64,000 bases of DNA from Pseudomonas sp. AOB-7 (GCF_003696305.1 NZ_RFFK01000004.1:310001-374000); one strand, 5' to 3'; shown: positions 42,191 through 53,658, numbered from the stretch's first letter. Program-made: numbers and translations. The notes: generated from the letters alone by a model not told the origin.

Positions 42191-43060
42191 ATGGATCGCG
42201 TGCGCAACCTGCTGGAACAAATCCAGAGCCGCCTGGACGACCTGAACAAGGCCGAACGCAAGGTCGCCGAGGTGATCCTGCACGACCCACAGCAGGCCAC
42301 CCGCTTCAGCATCGCCGCGCTGGCCCAGGCTGCCGCGGTCAGCGAGCCGACGGTCAACCGCTTTTGCCGCTCGTTCGGCGCCAACGGCTACCCCGAGCTG
42401 AAGATGCAGCTGGCGCAGAGCCTGGCCAGCGGCGCCGCCTACGTCAGCCGCGCGGTGGCCGCCGACGACGGCCCCGAGGCCTACACGCGGAAGATCTTCG
42501 GCAGCACCATCGCCTCGCTCGACGCCGCCTGCCAGAGCCTCGATCCACAACACGTCAGCCGCGCCGTCGACCTGTTGATCCAGGCGCGGCAGATCCACTT
42601 CTTCGGCCTCGGCGCCTCGGCCTCGGTGGCGCTGGACGCGCAGCACAAGTTCTTCCGCTTCAACCTGGCGGTGTCGGCGCATTCAGACGTGCTGATGCAG
42701 CGCATGATCGCCTCGGTGGCGCACACCGGCGATTTGTTCGTGATCATTTCCTATACCGGGCGCACCCGCGAGCTGGTGGAGGTGGCGCGCCTGGCGCGGG
42801 AGAACGGCGCCTCGGTGCTCGGCCTGACCGCCGCCGGCTCGCCGCTGGCCAAGGCCAGCACCCTGAGCCTGGACATTCCGCTGCCGGAGGACACCGACAT
42901 CTATATGCCGATGACCTCGCGCATCATCCAGCTCACCGTGCTCGACGTGCTCGCCACCGGCGTGACCCTGCGCCGCGGCGTGGACTTCCAGCCGCACCTG
43001 CGCAAGATCAAGGAAAGCCTGACCGCCAGCCGCTATCCGGCGGACGAGGAGCCGAGCTAG
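42191..43060 (+). CDS. hexR: HexR, RpiR-family repressor of glucose metabolism
   Basis: A 289-aa regulator: N-terminal RpiR helix-turn-helix ([24 protein letters not shown]) and C-terminal SIS sugar-phosphate-binding domain ([36 protein letters not shown]). It represses zwf-pgl-eda and related genes until KDPG accumulates. Diverges from zwf as in other Pseudomonas. Confidence 0.94.
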   Translation: MDRVRNLLEQIQSRLDDLNKAERKVAEVILHDPQQATRFSIAALAQAAAVSEPTVNRFCRSFGANGYPELKMQLAQSLASGAAYVSRAVAADDGPEAYTRKIFGSTIASLDAACQSLDPQHVSRAVDLLIQARQIHFFGLGASASVALDAQHKFFRFNLAVSAHSDVLMQRMIASVAHTGDLFVIISYTGRTRELVEVARLARENGASVLGLTAAGSPLAKASTLSLDIPLPEDTDIYMPMTSRIIQLTVLDVLATGVTLRRGVDFQPHLRKIKESLTASRYPADEEPS

Positions 43061-43143
43061 GACGAGCGCTGCGCCGTCCTCGGCCGATTGGTGCGCATGG
43101 CGCACCGACCCGCAGTTCCGCAACACTAGGTTGAGACAGCGCC

Positions 43144-43461
43144 CTAGTTCTGCGTCTTCCCCGGCTCGACCGGTTGGCGATTGCGCTGCAGCTGCTGTTC
43201 CAGCAGCGGGATGGCCTGATCCTTGGGCGGTTGCGGCGCCAGCCGCGGCAGGCTCTGCCCCTGCGGTGGCGGTAGCAAGGGCGCCGTCCCCGGTCCCTGG
43301 CGCTGAATCGGCGCGCTTTGCGGCTGACCGTAGGGTTGCGGCGTGGCGGTGCCGGGCGTGCCGGCGGCGGGTGACGTCGGCATGCGCGGCGGTTGCTGGG
43401 CCTGGGCCAGTGCGGCGGCGGCGCAGGCCAGGATCGAGGCGGCAAGTATCGAGCGACGCAT
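43144..43461 (-). CDS. Small secreted Pro/Gln-rich protein
   Basis: A 105-aa protein with a signal peptide (SILAASILACAAAALAQA) and a mature part that is mostly low-complexity Pro, Gln, Gly and Thr (TPGTATPQPYGQPQSAP). No Cys in the mature region and no domain recognised. Likely an unstructured periplasmic or secreted protein. Divergent from yajD. Confidence 0.6.
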   Translation of the reverse strand: MRRSILAASILACAAAALAQAQQPPRMPTSPAAGTPGTATPQPYGQPQSAPIQRQGPGTAPLLPPPQGQSLPRLAPQPPKDQAIPLLEQQLQRNRQPVEPGKTQN

Positions 43462-43545
43462 GATGGGGCTCCTGATCGGCGAGCTTTCGTTCTATTCTGG
43501 CAGCATCCGAACGCCAACGTTCGCCACCCGAGCACGAGCCACGCC

Positions 43546-43896
43546 ATGAGCACCACCAGCAAGCTGGACCAGATCCTCGCCGAGGCGCAGCGGCGCCGCG
43601 AAACCAGCTACCGCGAAAAAGCTCTGAAGATGTACCCGCATATCTGCGGGCGCTGCGGCCGCGAGTTCAGCGGCAAGCGCCTGAGCGAGCTGACCGTGCA
43701 CCACCGCGACCACAACCACGACAACAACCCGGAAGACGGCTCCAACTGGGAACTGTTGTGCCTGTACTGCCACGACAACGAGCATCAGCGTCAGGTCGAC
43801 CTGCACTACCAGAAGGAGGAAGCCGCCAGCGCCGGCTCCGGCAGCAAGGTCACCCACAAGGCGCTGGCCGGGCTGGAGGCGCTGCTCAAGCGTTAG
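43546..43896 (+). CDS. yajD: YajD-like HNH nuclease-domain protein
   Basis: A 116-aa HNH-domain protein. Zinc ligands CGRCG and CLYCH flank the catalytic block VHHRDHNHDNNPEDGSNWEL. YajD-like proteins are widespread and uncharacterised; nuclease activity is inferred from the fold. Confidence 0.85.
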   Translation: MSTTSKLDQILAEAQRRRETSYREKALKMYPHICGRCGREFSGKRLSELTVHHRDHNHDNNPEDGSNWELLCLYCHDNEHQRQVDLHYQKEEAASAGSGSKVTHKALAGLEALLKR

Positions 43897-43947
43897 AGGA
43901 ACTGGTGCGGTGCCGGCTTCTCCGTAGGGCGCGCCGCCGCCTTGGTC

Positions 43948-45180
43948 TCAGCGCAACAACCGCGTATCCAGCACCCGCGACGGCCCGCCCATGACGTTCT
44001 CGACGATGTCGATGAAATCCTCGGTGCTGGCCTTGTCCAGGCGCATCAGGCCGCGGGTCACGTCGTCCAGCGAACGCGGCTGCGTATTGCCCTTGGTCTT
44101 CTGGCGGATTTCCCGATCCAGCTCCTGCAGCAGCAGCACCGCGCGCGCGGTCACCGGGCCGGTGGCGCGCGCGGTGCGCAGGCTCTTCACCGGCTTGCTC
44201 CAGCGCGTCAGTTGCTCGCGCATCTTCTGGTAGCGGTCCTCGCCGATACCGCCGGCACGGCGCATCAGTTCGATGGCGTAGTACTCGGCCAGACCCTCGG
44301 TGATCCAGTCGCTACGGTCGCGCGACTGGATGCGGCTGAACACGTGGACCAGCTCGTGCACCAGCGAGCTGGTGCCGTTCTCGCTGACCAGCGGCCGGTC
44401 CGCGTGCATGTAGTAGGAATTGGCCGCCGACAGGCCGCCGCGCCACATCGGGTCGCCGGCGCCGACGATCAGCAGCTTGGCCGGATCGCGCGGGAACACC
44501 GCCTGCATTTCGGGCCAGACGAAGGTCAGCAGGGTCATGATGTCCATGCGCCGCATGCCCTCGCCCACCGGCGCGGCGATGGCGACATCGGTCTCGCCGA
44601 GGCGGGCGCGGCGGGTGCCGAGTTTGCCGGCGACCAGCCAGCCGGTGGGGCGGTCGAACTTGCGCAGCGGGTTGTCGATGCGAAAGCGATTCTTGCCGAT
44701 GCGCGGCCAGCCGGTTTCCACGCTTTTCCAGCCCTTGGGCAGCTCGAACTGTAGGCGCGCCACCAGCTCGGTCTTGTCCTGCTGGCGCAGCACCGCGCTG
44801 GGCACCAGGTCGTCGCCACGCAGCAGCGCCCAGTCCTCGGTCATCCGCGCATCGAAGCTCCCCGGCTGGCGCTCGTGATCGATGCGCACCTTGTAGCTCA
44901 GGCGGCTCTTGCCGGCGGCCGGCTGCCAGATGCCGCGCTCGGGCTGCTCCTGCTGCCACTGGCCGTCGGCGGAAAAGTCGCTGTAGCGGCCCTCCTTGCC
45001 CAGGTCGAAGTCCAGGCTGAGCACGCGCTCGCCCTGCTCCAGGGTCAGGCTGACTTCGGCCTGGTTGGTTTCGGGCAGAAAGCGCACGCGGTAGTCCAAA
45101 TCGACCTTATGCGTGGCCGCCCAGGTCGGCAGGCTCAGACTCAGCAACAGCAGGGACAACAAAGGGTAACGAACGGGCAT
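43948..45180 (-). CDS. M61-like glycyl-aminopeptidase family metalloprotease
   Basis: A 410-aa exported protein. Signal peptide to about residue 24 (LLSLLLLSLSLPTWAA), an N-terminal beta-rich region, and a gluzincin-type active site HELVH with the downstream glutamate in WITEGLAEYY. It resembles M61 glycyl-aminopeptidase-like proteins but is shorter and without a visible PDZ domain. Substrate unknown. The start at 45180 is set by the signal peptide; upstream in-frame sequence runs over the neighbouring ycgN gene. Confidence 0.8.
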   Translation of the reverse strand: MPVRYPLLSLLLLSLSLPTWAATHKVDLDYRVRFLPETNQAEVSLTLEQGERVLSLDFDLGKEGRYSDFSADGQWQQEQPERGIWQPAAGKSRLSYKVRIDHERQPGSFDARMTEDWALLRGDDLVPSAVLRQQDKTELVARLQFELPKGWKSVETGWPRIGKNRFRIDNPLRKFDRPTGWLVAGKLGTRRARLGETDVAIAAPVGEGMRRMDIMTLLTFVWPEMQAVFPRDPAKLLIVGAGDPMWRGGLSAANSYYMHADRPLVSENGTSSLVHELVHVFSRIQSRDRSDWITEGLAEYYAIELMRRAGGIGEDRYQKMREQLTRWSKPVKSLRTARATGPVTARAVLLLQELDREIRQKTKGNTQPRSLDDVTRGLMRLDKASTEDFIDIVENVMGGPSRVLDTRLLR

Positions 45181-45287
45181 CGCGCAAGGCTCCTGATGCG
45201 GTGGGACGCGGCGATCCGATATGACCGCGACGCCCTCGGGCAATTCCATGGCTGGGCGCACAGATTTGCCACGAAGCCCGGCGCCGA

Positions 45288-45737
45288 TCAACCGGCGCGA
45301 AAGATCAGGTGCTCTTCCCAGTCGTCCTCGGCCACGCTGTTCTCGCTGAGCATGCGCCCGGACTGCGAGATGCGCTCGATATGCACCGCCTCCGGATCGC
45401 CGCAGACCAGGTGGTGCCACAGCGGCAGGTCCTTGCCCTCGCTGACCAGGCGGTAGGCGCAGGTCGGCGGCAGCCACTGGAACTGGTCGGCCTGCGCCGG
45501 GGTCAGCTGGATGCAGTCGGGCACCTGCTTGGCGCGGTTGGCGTAGTCGCTGCAGCGGCAGCTCTTGAGATCGAGCAGCTTGCAGGCGATGCGCGTGTAG
45601 TAGACGGCGCCGTCGTCCTCGTCTTCGAGCTTCTGCAGGCAGCACAGACCGCAACCGTCGCACAGCGACTCCCACTCGTCCTGATCGAGCTGGGCGAGGG
45701 TCTTGCGTTTCCAGAAGGGTTCGACTTTGGCGGCCAT
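45288..45737 (-). CDS. YcgN-family cysteine-cluster protein
   Basis: A 149-aa UPF0260/YcgN-type protein with clustered cysteines (CDGCGLCC near residue 26-33, then [17 protein letters not shown], and [11 protein letters not shown]). The spacing suggests a metal or Fe-S site. Function unknown. Next genes on the strand (hydroxyacid dehydrogenase, YcgL, RNase D) include the often-linked ycgL. Confidence 0.87.
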   Translation of the reverse strand: MAAKVEPFWKRKTLAQLDQDEWESLCDGCGLCCLQKLEDEDDGAVYYTRIACKLLDLKSCRCSDYANRAKQVPDCIQLTPAQADQFQWLPPTCAYRLVSEGKDLPLWHHLVCGDPEAVHIERISQSGRMLSENSVAEDDWEEHLIFRAG

Positions 45738-45832
45738 GGCGACAGGCAGAAGCTCGGAGGAGAAAAGCGCGGCAGTCTAGCCCGAGCGCCGGTCACGGCC
45801 AAGCGGCGGATGCCGAACGGCAGCGCTTGGGC

Positions 45833-46765
45833 TCAGTAGCCGCGGGCGAACGCCACCTCGCCGCGCAGCGCCTCGCCGGCCTGCCAGCGCGCCAGGTTGT
45901 CGAGAAACAGCGCGGCCATCAGCGCCGGCTCGGTGGGCGCAGCGCTGTGTCCGGTGAGCAGCAGACGCGGCGCGTTCCAGAACGGATGGCCGGGTGGCAG
46001 CGGCTCCTCGCGGCAGACGTCGATCACCGCGCCGGCCAGTTGGCCCTGCTCCAGCGCCGCCACCAGATCGGCATCGACCACCGCGGCGCCGCGCCCGGCA
46101 TTGATCAGCAGCGCCTCGGGGCGCAGCCGGGCCAGCAGCTCGGCGTCGTACAGATCGTGGGTGGCCGGGGTATCGGGCAACAGGTTGATCACATAGTCGG
46201 CCCAGGCGGCCAGGCGCGGCAGCTGATCCAGGCCGGCCACCTCGACGAAGGGCGGCTGCTGGCGCGGCGCGCTGGCCACGCCGCGCAGCTGCAGACCGAA
46301 GGGCGCGAGAAACTGCGCCACGGCCTGACCGATATCGCCACAGCCGACGATCAGCGCCCGCCGCCCGGCCAGGCTGCGCGGCAGGCTGTGCTCCCAGCGC
46401 TGCGCCACTTGCGCGGCCAGACGGGCGAACAGGCCCCGTTCATGGGCCAGCAGATGGCCCAGCACGTACTCGGCCATCACCTGGCCGAAGATGCCGACGG
46501 CGCGGCTCAGGCGATAGTCGCGCGGCAAGTCGGGCGCCAGCAGCGGCGTGATCCCCGCCCAGGTCGACTGCAGCCACTGCGGGCGCAGGCCCTGGCGCAG
46601 CAGGGGCGCGAGCAGATCGGGCTGGCCCAGCCACAACGGGCAGTCGCCGGCCGCCGCGGCCAGCTCGACGGGGTCGGCGCCGGCCAGCAGCACCAACTCG
46701 GGCCGCGCCGCGCGAATCAGCTCGGCGTAGCGCCCGTGGTCGTGCTCGGCAATCAGCAGGCGCAT
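45833..46765 (-). CDS. D-2-hydroxyacid dehydrogenase
   Basis: A 310-aa NAD(P)-binding oxidoreductase. Rossmann motif RRALIVGCGDIGQAVAQFL, catalytic-Arg region INAGRGAAVVDADLV, Glu/His pair in DVCREEPLPP and LTGHSAAPT. It most resembles glyoxylate/hydroxypyruvate-reductase-like enzymes; the substrate is not fixed. 3 bp downstream of ycgL, so same transcript. Confidence 0.85.
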   Translation of the reverse strand: MRLLIAEHDHGRYAELIRAARPELVLLAGADPVELAAAAGDCPLWLGQPDLLAPLLRQGLRPQWLQSTWAGITPLLAPDLPRDYRLSRAVGIFGQVMAEYVLGHLLAHERGLFARLAAQVAQRWEHSLPRSLAGRRALIVGCGDIGQAVAQFLAPFGLQLRGVASAPRQQPPFVEVAGLDQLPRLAAWADYVINLLPDTPATHDLYDAELLARLRPEALLINAGRGAAVVDADLVAALEQGQLAGAVIDVCREEPLPPGHPFWNAPRLLLTGHSAAPTEPALMAALFLDNLARWQAGEALRGEVAFARGY

Positions 46766-46768
46766 GGT

Positions 46769-47062
46769 TCAGACCGGGTCGTTGCGACGCAGCAGTTCGT
46801 CCGGCAGGTGCTCGATGTACTCCTCTTCCGGCGGCGGCATCTGCAGGTGGTAGCCCTGCTTCTCCAGGTTCTCCAGCACCTGGGCGATGTCCTCGCGGGC
46901 CAGCTGGCGCTCGGGGCTGAGCACCAGGTCGAAGGCGTGCACCGGCGCGCCGAACACGCCGAGCAGGCCTTCCGGCACCCGGCTCAGGGCGTCGGCCTTG
47001 AGCACGTAGAGGTACATCTCGTTCTTGCGTGGGCTCTTGTAGATGGAACAGATGCGTTTCAC
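46769..47062 (-). CDS. YcgL-domain protein
   Basis: A 97-aa YcgL/UPF0745-type protein ([27 protein letters not shown]-type helix then [14 protein letters not shown]). The start is GTG at 47062, overlapping the rnd stop by 4 bp, with GGAGAATCC upstream. Function unknown; coupling to RNase D is conserved in relatives, suggesting an RNA-related role (inference). Confidence 0.87.
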   Translation of the reverse strand: MKRICSIYKSPRKNEMYLYVLKADALSRVPEGLLGVFGAPVHAFDLVLSPERQLAREDIAQVLENLEKQGYHLQMPPPEEEYIEHLPDELLRRNDPV

Positions 47063-48192
47063 GCGGATTCTCCTTCGGCGGCCAGGCAGTCGAGCAGCGC
47101 CTGGCCCATCAACTCCCGGCGCCAACCGCGCAGGGACTCGGGCAATTGGTAGGGACCGCTGGGGTAGCCGCTCTTCAGCAGGGCTTCCAGGGTCTTCTTG
47201 CGCAGCATCAGCTCGGGCACGATCGCTAGGCGCTCGCCCTCGCGCTGGCCGATGGCACGCAGTTTCTTCAGCAGCGCCGAAGCCTCCACCGGCAGCGGCT
47301 CGGGCAGCGCCTCGGGCCACTCGCCCGGCGGCAGCGCGGCGGCCTCGCGGATCAGCGCCAGCAGGGTCTCACCGTCCTGGCGCACGGTCTTCGGGTGCAT
47401 GTCCTCGATGCGCGCCAGGGCCACCAGGTTGTCCGGCTGGGTGCGCGCCAGCGGCCACAGCGAATGCTCGCGCAGGATGCGGTTGCGCGGCTGGTTGCGC
47501 GCCCGCGCCTCGCGCTCGCGCCAGGCGCACAGTGCGCGCAGCACGGCGAGTTGCTGACGCGACAGCTTCCAGGCCAGCTTGGCCTCGCGCCAGGCCTGCT
47601 CCGGGTCGACCTCGCGGCCGAGGCCTGCGACCAGTTCGGCGCCATCCTCCAGCACCCAGGCATACTTCTCCGGCGACAGGCGGGCGGTCAGCGCCCGGTA
47701 CACCTCCGCCAGGTGCAGCACGTCCTCGGCGGCGTAGCTCACCTGGGTCTGCGACAGCGGCCGCTGCAGCCAGTCGGAGCGGGTCTCGCCCTTGGGCAGC
47801 TCGATGCCCAGCAGCGCCTGCACCAGGCGCGAGTAGCCCATGGAGAAGCCCAGGTTGAGGTAGCCGGCGGCCAGTTGGGTATCGAACAACGGCGTCGGCA
47901 GGCTGCCGGTCAGGCGCAGGAAGACTTCCAGGTCCTCGCTGCACGAATGCAGCACCTTGACCACCTGCGGCGCCTGCAGCAGCGCAGCGAAGGGCGCCCA
48001 GTCGCCGATGCACAGCGGATCGATCAGGTAGGCCCGCGCGCCCTCGCTGACCTGCAGCAGGCCGGCGATGGGATAGAAGGTGTCGACGCGCATGAACTCG
48101 GTGTCCAGCGCGACGAAGGGCAACGCCTGCCAGACGGCGCAATGCTCGGCCAGGCTGGCGTCGTCGCGAATCCAGTGAATATCGTTAGCCAC
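47059..48192 (-). CDS. rnd: Ribonuclease D
   Basis: A 377-aa 3'-5' exoribonuclease for tRNA maturation. DEDD motifs: [10 protein letters not shown] (I), [11 protein letters not shown] (II), [13 protein letters not shown] (III), followed by the first HRDC domain ([18 protein letters not shown]). The start is a GTG at 48192 (product begins [11 protein letters not shown]), preceded by CGGGAG. Earlier ATGs in the frame run into the divergent gene's region. Confidence 0.92.
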   Translation of the reverse strand: MANDIHWIRDDASLAEHCAVWQALPFVALDTEFMRVDTFYPIAGLLQVSEGARAYLIDPLCIGDWAPFAALLQAPQVVKVLHSCSEDLEVFLRLTGSLPTPLFDTQLAAGYLNLGFSMGYSRLVQALLGIELPKGETRSDWLQRPLSQTQVSYAAEDVLHLAEVYRALTARLSPEKYAWVLEDGAELVAGLGREVDPEQAWREAKLAWKLSRQQLAVLRALCAWREREARARNQPRNRILREHSLWPLARTQPDNLVALARIEDMHPKTVRQDGETLLALIREAAALPPGEWPEALPEPLPVEASALLKKLRAIGQREGERLAIVPELMLRKKTLEALLKSGYPSGPYQLPESLRGWRRELMGQALLDCLAAEGESA

Positions 48193-48314
48193 GCGGCTCT
48201 CCCGTGAAGAATGCCGCGCAGTATATATGCCCCGGCCGCCGGACGGGGCAGCGCCCTGCCACTGCGCCGGCGAACTGTGTAACCTGTGCCGCGCATCGCT
48301 TGCCCCCGACACGG

Positions 48315-48322
48315 AAGAACAA
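48315..48322 (+). promoter_or_regulatory. Crc/Hfq-type CA motif at the SMP-30-like gene
   Basis: AAGAACAA (with overlapping AACAACAA-like continuation) overlaps the ribosome-binding site GGAAG and ends 2 nt before the ATG at 48325. Confidence 0.5.
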
Positions 48323-48324
48323 CA

Positions 48325-49386
48325 ATGAAGAAACTGCTTGCCCTGCTCGTCGTGCTGCTGGCCGCCGCGGCCGGCTACCTGGCCATCACCCCCAGTCCCA
48401 TCGACCCGCTGGGCTGGGACGCGCCCGCCGCGCCGGCCATGACCGGCGTGCTGGAGCCCAACGACACCCTGATGAAGGCCGAACTGCTGGCCCGCGGCCA
48501 GCTGCATGGTCCGGAAGATACCGCCGTGGACGCCGAAGGCCGGGTCTATGCCGGGTTGCACGACGGGCGCATCGTCCGCGTGCTGGCAGACGACAGCGTG
48601 GAGACCTTCGTCGACACCAGCGGCCGGCCGCTGGGCATGGACTTCGACGCCAGCGGCAACCTGATCGTCGCCGACGCCTACGAGGGCCTGCTGAGCATCG
48701 ACCCACAAGGTAACGTCAAGGTACTGACTACCGAGGCCGAGGGCCTGCCCTTCGCCTTCACCGACGACCTGGATATCGCCAGCGACGGCACCATCTACTT
48801 CAGCGACGCCTCCTCGCGTTTCCAACAGCCGGACTACCTGCTCGACCTGCTCGAGGCCCGCCCGCACGGCCGCCTGCTGGCCTATGACCCGGCCACAGGC
48901 CAGACCCGCGTGCTGCTCAAGGACCTGTACTTCGCCAACGGCGTGGCGCTGTCGGCGAACGAGGACTTCGTGCTGGTCAATGAGACCTACCGCTATCGCA
49001 TCACCCGTTACTGGCTCAAGGGCGACAAGGCCGGCCAGCACGACATCTTCATCGACAACCTGCCGGGCCTGCCGGACAACCTGCAGGGCGACCGCAAGGG
49101 CACCTTCTGGGTTGCCCTGCCCACCCCGCGCAAGGCCGACGCCGACTTCCTCCACCGTCACCCCTGGCTCAAGGCGCAACTGGCCAAGCTGCCGCGCGCG
49201 CTGTGGCCGAAGGCGATCCCTTACGGTTTCGCCATCGCCCTCAACGAACAGGGCGAGATCGTGCGCAGCCTGCACGACACCAGCGGCACCCACCTGCGCA
49301 TGGTCACCTCGGTGAAACCGGTGGGCGACCATCTGTACTTCGGCAGCCTGGACAACGACCGTATCGGCAAACTGCAGATGCACTGA
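48325..49386 (+). CDS. SMP-30/gluconolactonase/strictosidine-synthase-like protein
   Basis: A 353-aa six-bladed-propeller hydrolase-like protein with an N-terminal signal anchor (KKLLALLVVLLAAAAGYLAI), so periplasmic or membrane-tethered. Family blocks: HGPEDTAVDAEGRVYAG, RPLGMDFDASGNLIVADAY and NGVALSANEDFVLVNETYRY. Lactone hydrolysis is the common activity; the substrate is unknown. Confidence 0.85.
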   Translation: MKKLLALLVVLLAAAAGYLAITPSPIDPLGWDAPAAPAMTGVLEPNDTLMKAELLARGQLHGPEDTAVDAEGRVYAGLHDGRIVRVLADDSVETFVDTSGRPLGMDFDASGNLIVADAYEGLLSIDPQGNVKVLTTEAEGLPFAFTDDLDIASDGTIYFSDASSRFQQPDYLLDLLEARPHGRLLAYDPATGQTRVLLKDLYFANGVALSANEDFVLVNETYRYRITRYWLKGDKAGQHDIFIDNLPGLPDNLQGDRKGTFWVALPTPRKADADFLHRHPWLKAQLAKLPRALWPKAIPYGFAIALNEQGEIVRSLHDTSGTHLRMVTSVKPVGDHLYFGSLDNDRIGKLQMH

Positions 49387-49394
49387 GCAATGCA

Positions 49395-49424
49395 GCTGCC
49401 CAGGTCACTCACGACCTGGGCAGC
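49395..49424. terminator. Hairpin between convergent genes
   Basis: GCTGCCCAGGTC and GACCTGGGCAGC form a perfect 12-bp stem around ACTCAC between the SMP-30-like gene and the spermidine-synthase-like gene. No T-tract, but it is ideally placed as a bidirectional terminator. Confidence 0.65.
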
Positions 49425-49428
49425 CCGC

Positions 49429-50109
49429 TCAGACCTTCTGGGCAATCCAGATGGTATGCCGCGTGCCCCTGTTGCCATGGGCATACACCTGCACCGCTTC
49501 ACCCTTGAAGCCGGCCTTGCGCACTTTCTCCGAAAAGGCGCGGTCGGCGCTGGACGACCACACTGCCAGCATGCCCCTGGGCCTCAGCGCCTTGGCGCAC
49601 TGACGCAGGCCATCCATGCTGTACAGCCAGTCATTGCCTTTCTGAGTCAGGCCTTCGGGGCCGTTGTCGACGTCCAGCATGATCGCGTCGTAGCGCTGCT
49701 CGGCGGCCTGCAGCACCTTGGCGACGTCCTCCTGAATGATCACCGCACGCGGGTCATTCAACGGATAACCGGACTTCGCCCCGAGCGGGCCACGGTTCCA
49801 CTCGACCACGCCCGGCACCAGCTCGGCCACCACGACCTCGGCGTCAGCCCCCAGGTGCTGTAGCGCCGAGGCCAGGGTAAAGCCCATGCCCAGACCTCCG
49901 ATCAGTACCCGCACCTCTGGCCGGCTCGCGATCTGCTTGCAGGGAATCGCCGCCAGGGCATCTTCCGAGCCGTGCATGCGGGTATTCATCAGCTGCCCGC
50001 CATCGCCGCCGGCGATCTTGATGACGAAGTCGTCCCCATACTCGAACAGGTTCAGCGCACCATTCGTGCCCGGGATCGGAGCGGTGTCGAGCAAGACAAA
50101 ACGTTTCAT
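49429..50109 (-). CDS. Spermidine-synthase-like methyltransferase-fold protein
   Basis: A 226-aa Rossmann-fold protein (VLIGGLGMGFTLASALQHLG; ELVPGVVEWN; DAIMLDVDNGPEGL). It resembles stand-alone spermidine-synthase-like proteins, but the N-terminal tetramer domain is short and the catalytic pattern GGGDG is replaced by IGGLGMG, so polyamine synthesis is not assured. Confidence 0.75.
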   Translation of the reverse strand: MKRFVLLDTAPIPGTNGALNLFEYGDDFVIKIAGGDGGQLMNTRMHGSEDALAAIPCKQIASRPEVRVLIGGLGMGFTLASALQHLGADAEVVVAELVPGVVEWNRGPLGAKSGYPLNDPRAVIIQEDVAKVLQAAEQRYDAIMLDVDNGPEGLTQKGNDWLYSMDGLRQCAKALRPRGMLAVWSSSADRAFSEKVRKAGFKGEAVQVYAHGNRGTRHTIWIAQKV

Positions 50110-50191
50110 GCAGAGCGAAGACCTGTGTAGCGAGCGTGAGGGCAGGCAGCATGCCTGAATCGGCCGGGCAGCACAGCCCCGCCAGAAACGA

Positions 50192-50221
50192 CGAGGCCCC
50201 GCGTTGACACGCGAGGCCTCG
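50192..50221. terminator. Hairpin downstream of gdhA
   Basis: CGAGGCC (50192-50198) pairs with GGCCTCG (50215-50221), with CGCG/CGCG inside. It lies 57 bp past the gdhA stop and has a weak T-tract on the minus strand. Confidence 0.5.
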
Positions 50222-50277
50222 TGACTACAGCGACGCTGCTTTCAGAGCCTTTTCAAAGTCAGCCTTTGAGCAGGTTC

Positions 50278-51654
<1,377 letters not shown>

Positions 51655-51798
51655 CTATCAGCAGCAAAGGCACCAAAACAGATCAATATGTCGCCTTTAT
51701 GAAACTATTTGGTGCGCAAAACCTATCGGGAAAACCCTCTAAAACAGTGAATTCAGAGCACCCAACAGAAAATCGCACCAGATCGACTCAGATTACGC

Positions 51799-52605
51799 TC
51801 ACTTTTCGAGCACACAAGCAGGTGCAACGCCCGGGCTCGGCGCCGGCATCTGCGATGGGGCGCCGTAGAGCAGGCGCTCCATGCCGGCACGGGTATCGAG
51901 CATCAGCCGCGGCAGCTCGTCACGGCGGTAACGGCCGGCGTCGATCGGCGCGCCGATCAGCAGCTGCACCGACTGATCCAGGTTGAAGCGCCAAGTGCGC
52001 GCCGGCAGCACGTGCTGGATGCCGCGAATGGTCACCGGCACGATGATCGCGTCGGTATCCAGGGCCAGGTGGAAGCAGCCCTTCTTGAACGGCTGCAGGC
52101 GGCCATCCGGCGAGCGCGTACCCTCCGGCGCGGCCCACAGGACGATGCCGCTCTCCATCATCTGCCGCGCCCGCGCCAGGTCGCGCAGCGCTTGTTCATG
52201 CTGCTGGCGGGCGATGGAGGGAAACTCGGCGGCGCGCATGGCGCGGCCGAGAAAGGGGATGCGGAACAGCTCGCGCTTGGCCAGCATGCGGATCGAACCG
52301 GGCAGGGCGACGAAGCTGGCGGGGATGTCGTAGTGGCTGGCGTGACTGCACAGGATCAGGTAGCGGCGGCCGTCGCCGAAGTCCGGACAGGCGCCGTGCA
52401 CCGCCAGGCGCATACGCACCAGGCGCAGCAGCAGCTGCGACCAGCGGCGGGTGTAGCGGTCGACGCGGGCGCGGTCGAGCCGACCGACGGTAGCCAGGCC
52501 GATCACCCGCAGGCAGAAATACAGGGTCACGGCGAGCGAACCGAGCACCACGCCAACACGGCGGGCCAGGGTCGCACTCTGGGCGATGGGTTGCAGGCTC
52601 AGCAT
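51799..52605 (-). CDS. 1-acylglycerol-3-phosphate acyltransferase-like (PlsC family)
   Basis: A 268-aa membrane-associated acyltransferase. N-terminal hydrophobic helix (VGVVLGSLAVTLYFCLRVIG), catalytic HX4D as HASHYD, and the EGTRSPDG acyl-acceptor motif. Acylates lysophospholipids or a related acceptor. Divergent from the sulfurtransferase. Confidence 0.87.
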   Translation of the reverse strand: MLSLQPIAQSATLARRVGVVLGSLAVTLYFCLRVIGLATVGRLDRARVDRYTRRWSQLLLRLVRMRLAVHGACPDFGDGRRYLILCSHASHYDIPASFVALPGSIRMLAKRELFRIPFLGRAMRAAEFPSIARQQHEQALRDLARARQMMESGIVLWAAPEGTRSPDGRLQPFKKGCFHLALDTDAIIVPVTIRGIQHVLPARTWRFNLDQSVQLLIGAPIDAGRYRRDELPRLMLDTRAGMERLLYGAPSQMPAPSPGVAPACVLEK

Positions 52606-52693
52606 AAATAGCTCCTTCTTCGCGGGAGATGGCTGCAGCGCAAAGGCTTGACGTTATGATGCCGGCAATCGCCGCCACGACACAGGAGCCACC

Positions 52694-53548
52694 ATGCCGC
52701 TCGCGCAACTGCTCACCCCCGCCCAGCTGCAGCAACGCCTGGGGCAAGCCGAGCTGGTCCTGCTCGATTGCCGCTTCGCCCTCGACGACCCGGCCTACGG
52801 CCGGCGCAGCTATCTGGAAGGGCATATTCCCGGCGCCTGCTTCGCCGACCTCGAAGAGGACCTGTCCGGGCCGCTCGTCAAAGGCGTCACCGGGCGCCAC
52901 CCGCTGCCCGACCCGGCCCGGCTGAATCAGCGCCTGCGCGACTGGGGCCTGCGCGCGGGCAGCCAGGTGGTGCTCTACGACGACGGCCCCGGCGCCTTCG
53001 CCGCACACGCCTGGTGGTTGCTGTTGTGGCTGGGCAAGCGCGACGGCCTGTACCTGCTCGACGGCGGCCTGAAAGCCTGGCGCGAGGCCGGCCTGGCGCT
53101 CGACCGGCGGCAACCGACGCCCACGCCCGGCGACTTCGCCGGCCAGGCGGACGCCAGCCTGCTGGTGGACGCCGAGCAACTGACCCGGCGCCTGGGTTCG
53201 GCCGATCTGTGCCTGCTCGACGCCCGCGCCCTGCCGCGTTTTCGCGGCGACGTGGAGCCGCTCGACCCGGTCGCCGGGCATATCCCCGGCGCCCAGTGCG
53301 CGGCGTTCACCGACAACCTCGACGCCGACGGCTATTTCCTCCCCGCCGAACAGCTGCGCGCGCGTTTCGATGCCCTGCGCGGCGCGCGCCCGGCGCAAGG
53401 CCTGGTGGCCTATTGCGGCTCGGGGGTCACCGCCTGCCACAACCTGTTCGCCCTGAGCCTCGCCGGTTATCCGCTGGCGCCGCTCTACGCCGGCTCCTGG
53501 AGCGAATGGATCACCGATCAGCGGCGCCCCATCGCCACCGGCGATTGA
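52694..53548 (+). CDS. Tandem-rhodanese sulfurtransferase (3-mercaptopyruvate type)
   Basis: A 284-aa protein with two rhodanese domains (about 15-135 and 155-275). The active-site loop is CGSGVTA with Cys241; CGSGVT loops are typical of 3-mercaptopyruvate sulfurtransferases rather than thiosulfate rhodaneses. AGGAGCC precedes the ATG. Confidence 0.87.
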   Translation: MPLAQLLTPAQLQQRLGQAELVLLDCRFALDDPAYGRRSYLEGHIPGACFADLEEDLSGPLVKGVTGRHPLPDPARLNQRLRDWGLRAGSQVVLYDDGPGAFAAHAWWLLLWLGKRDGLYLLDGGLKAWREAGLALDRRQPTPTPGDFAGQADASLLVDAEQLTRRLGSADLCLLDARALPRFRGDVEPLDPVAGHIPGAQCAAFTDNLDADGYFLPAEQLRARFDALRGARPAQGLVAYCGSGVTACHNLFALSLAGYPLAPLYAGSWSEWITDQRRPIATGD

Positions 53549-53658
53549 AGCGGCTTAAGTACCAGCAGGAATATGGCAAATAACCGAAAGCCGAAAACAA
53601 TTTAAAAACAGCTCTTTACAGTGAAAAGGTCGCACTAGACTTGAGGATGAGCGGCTAA

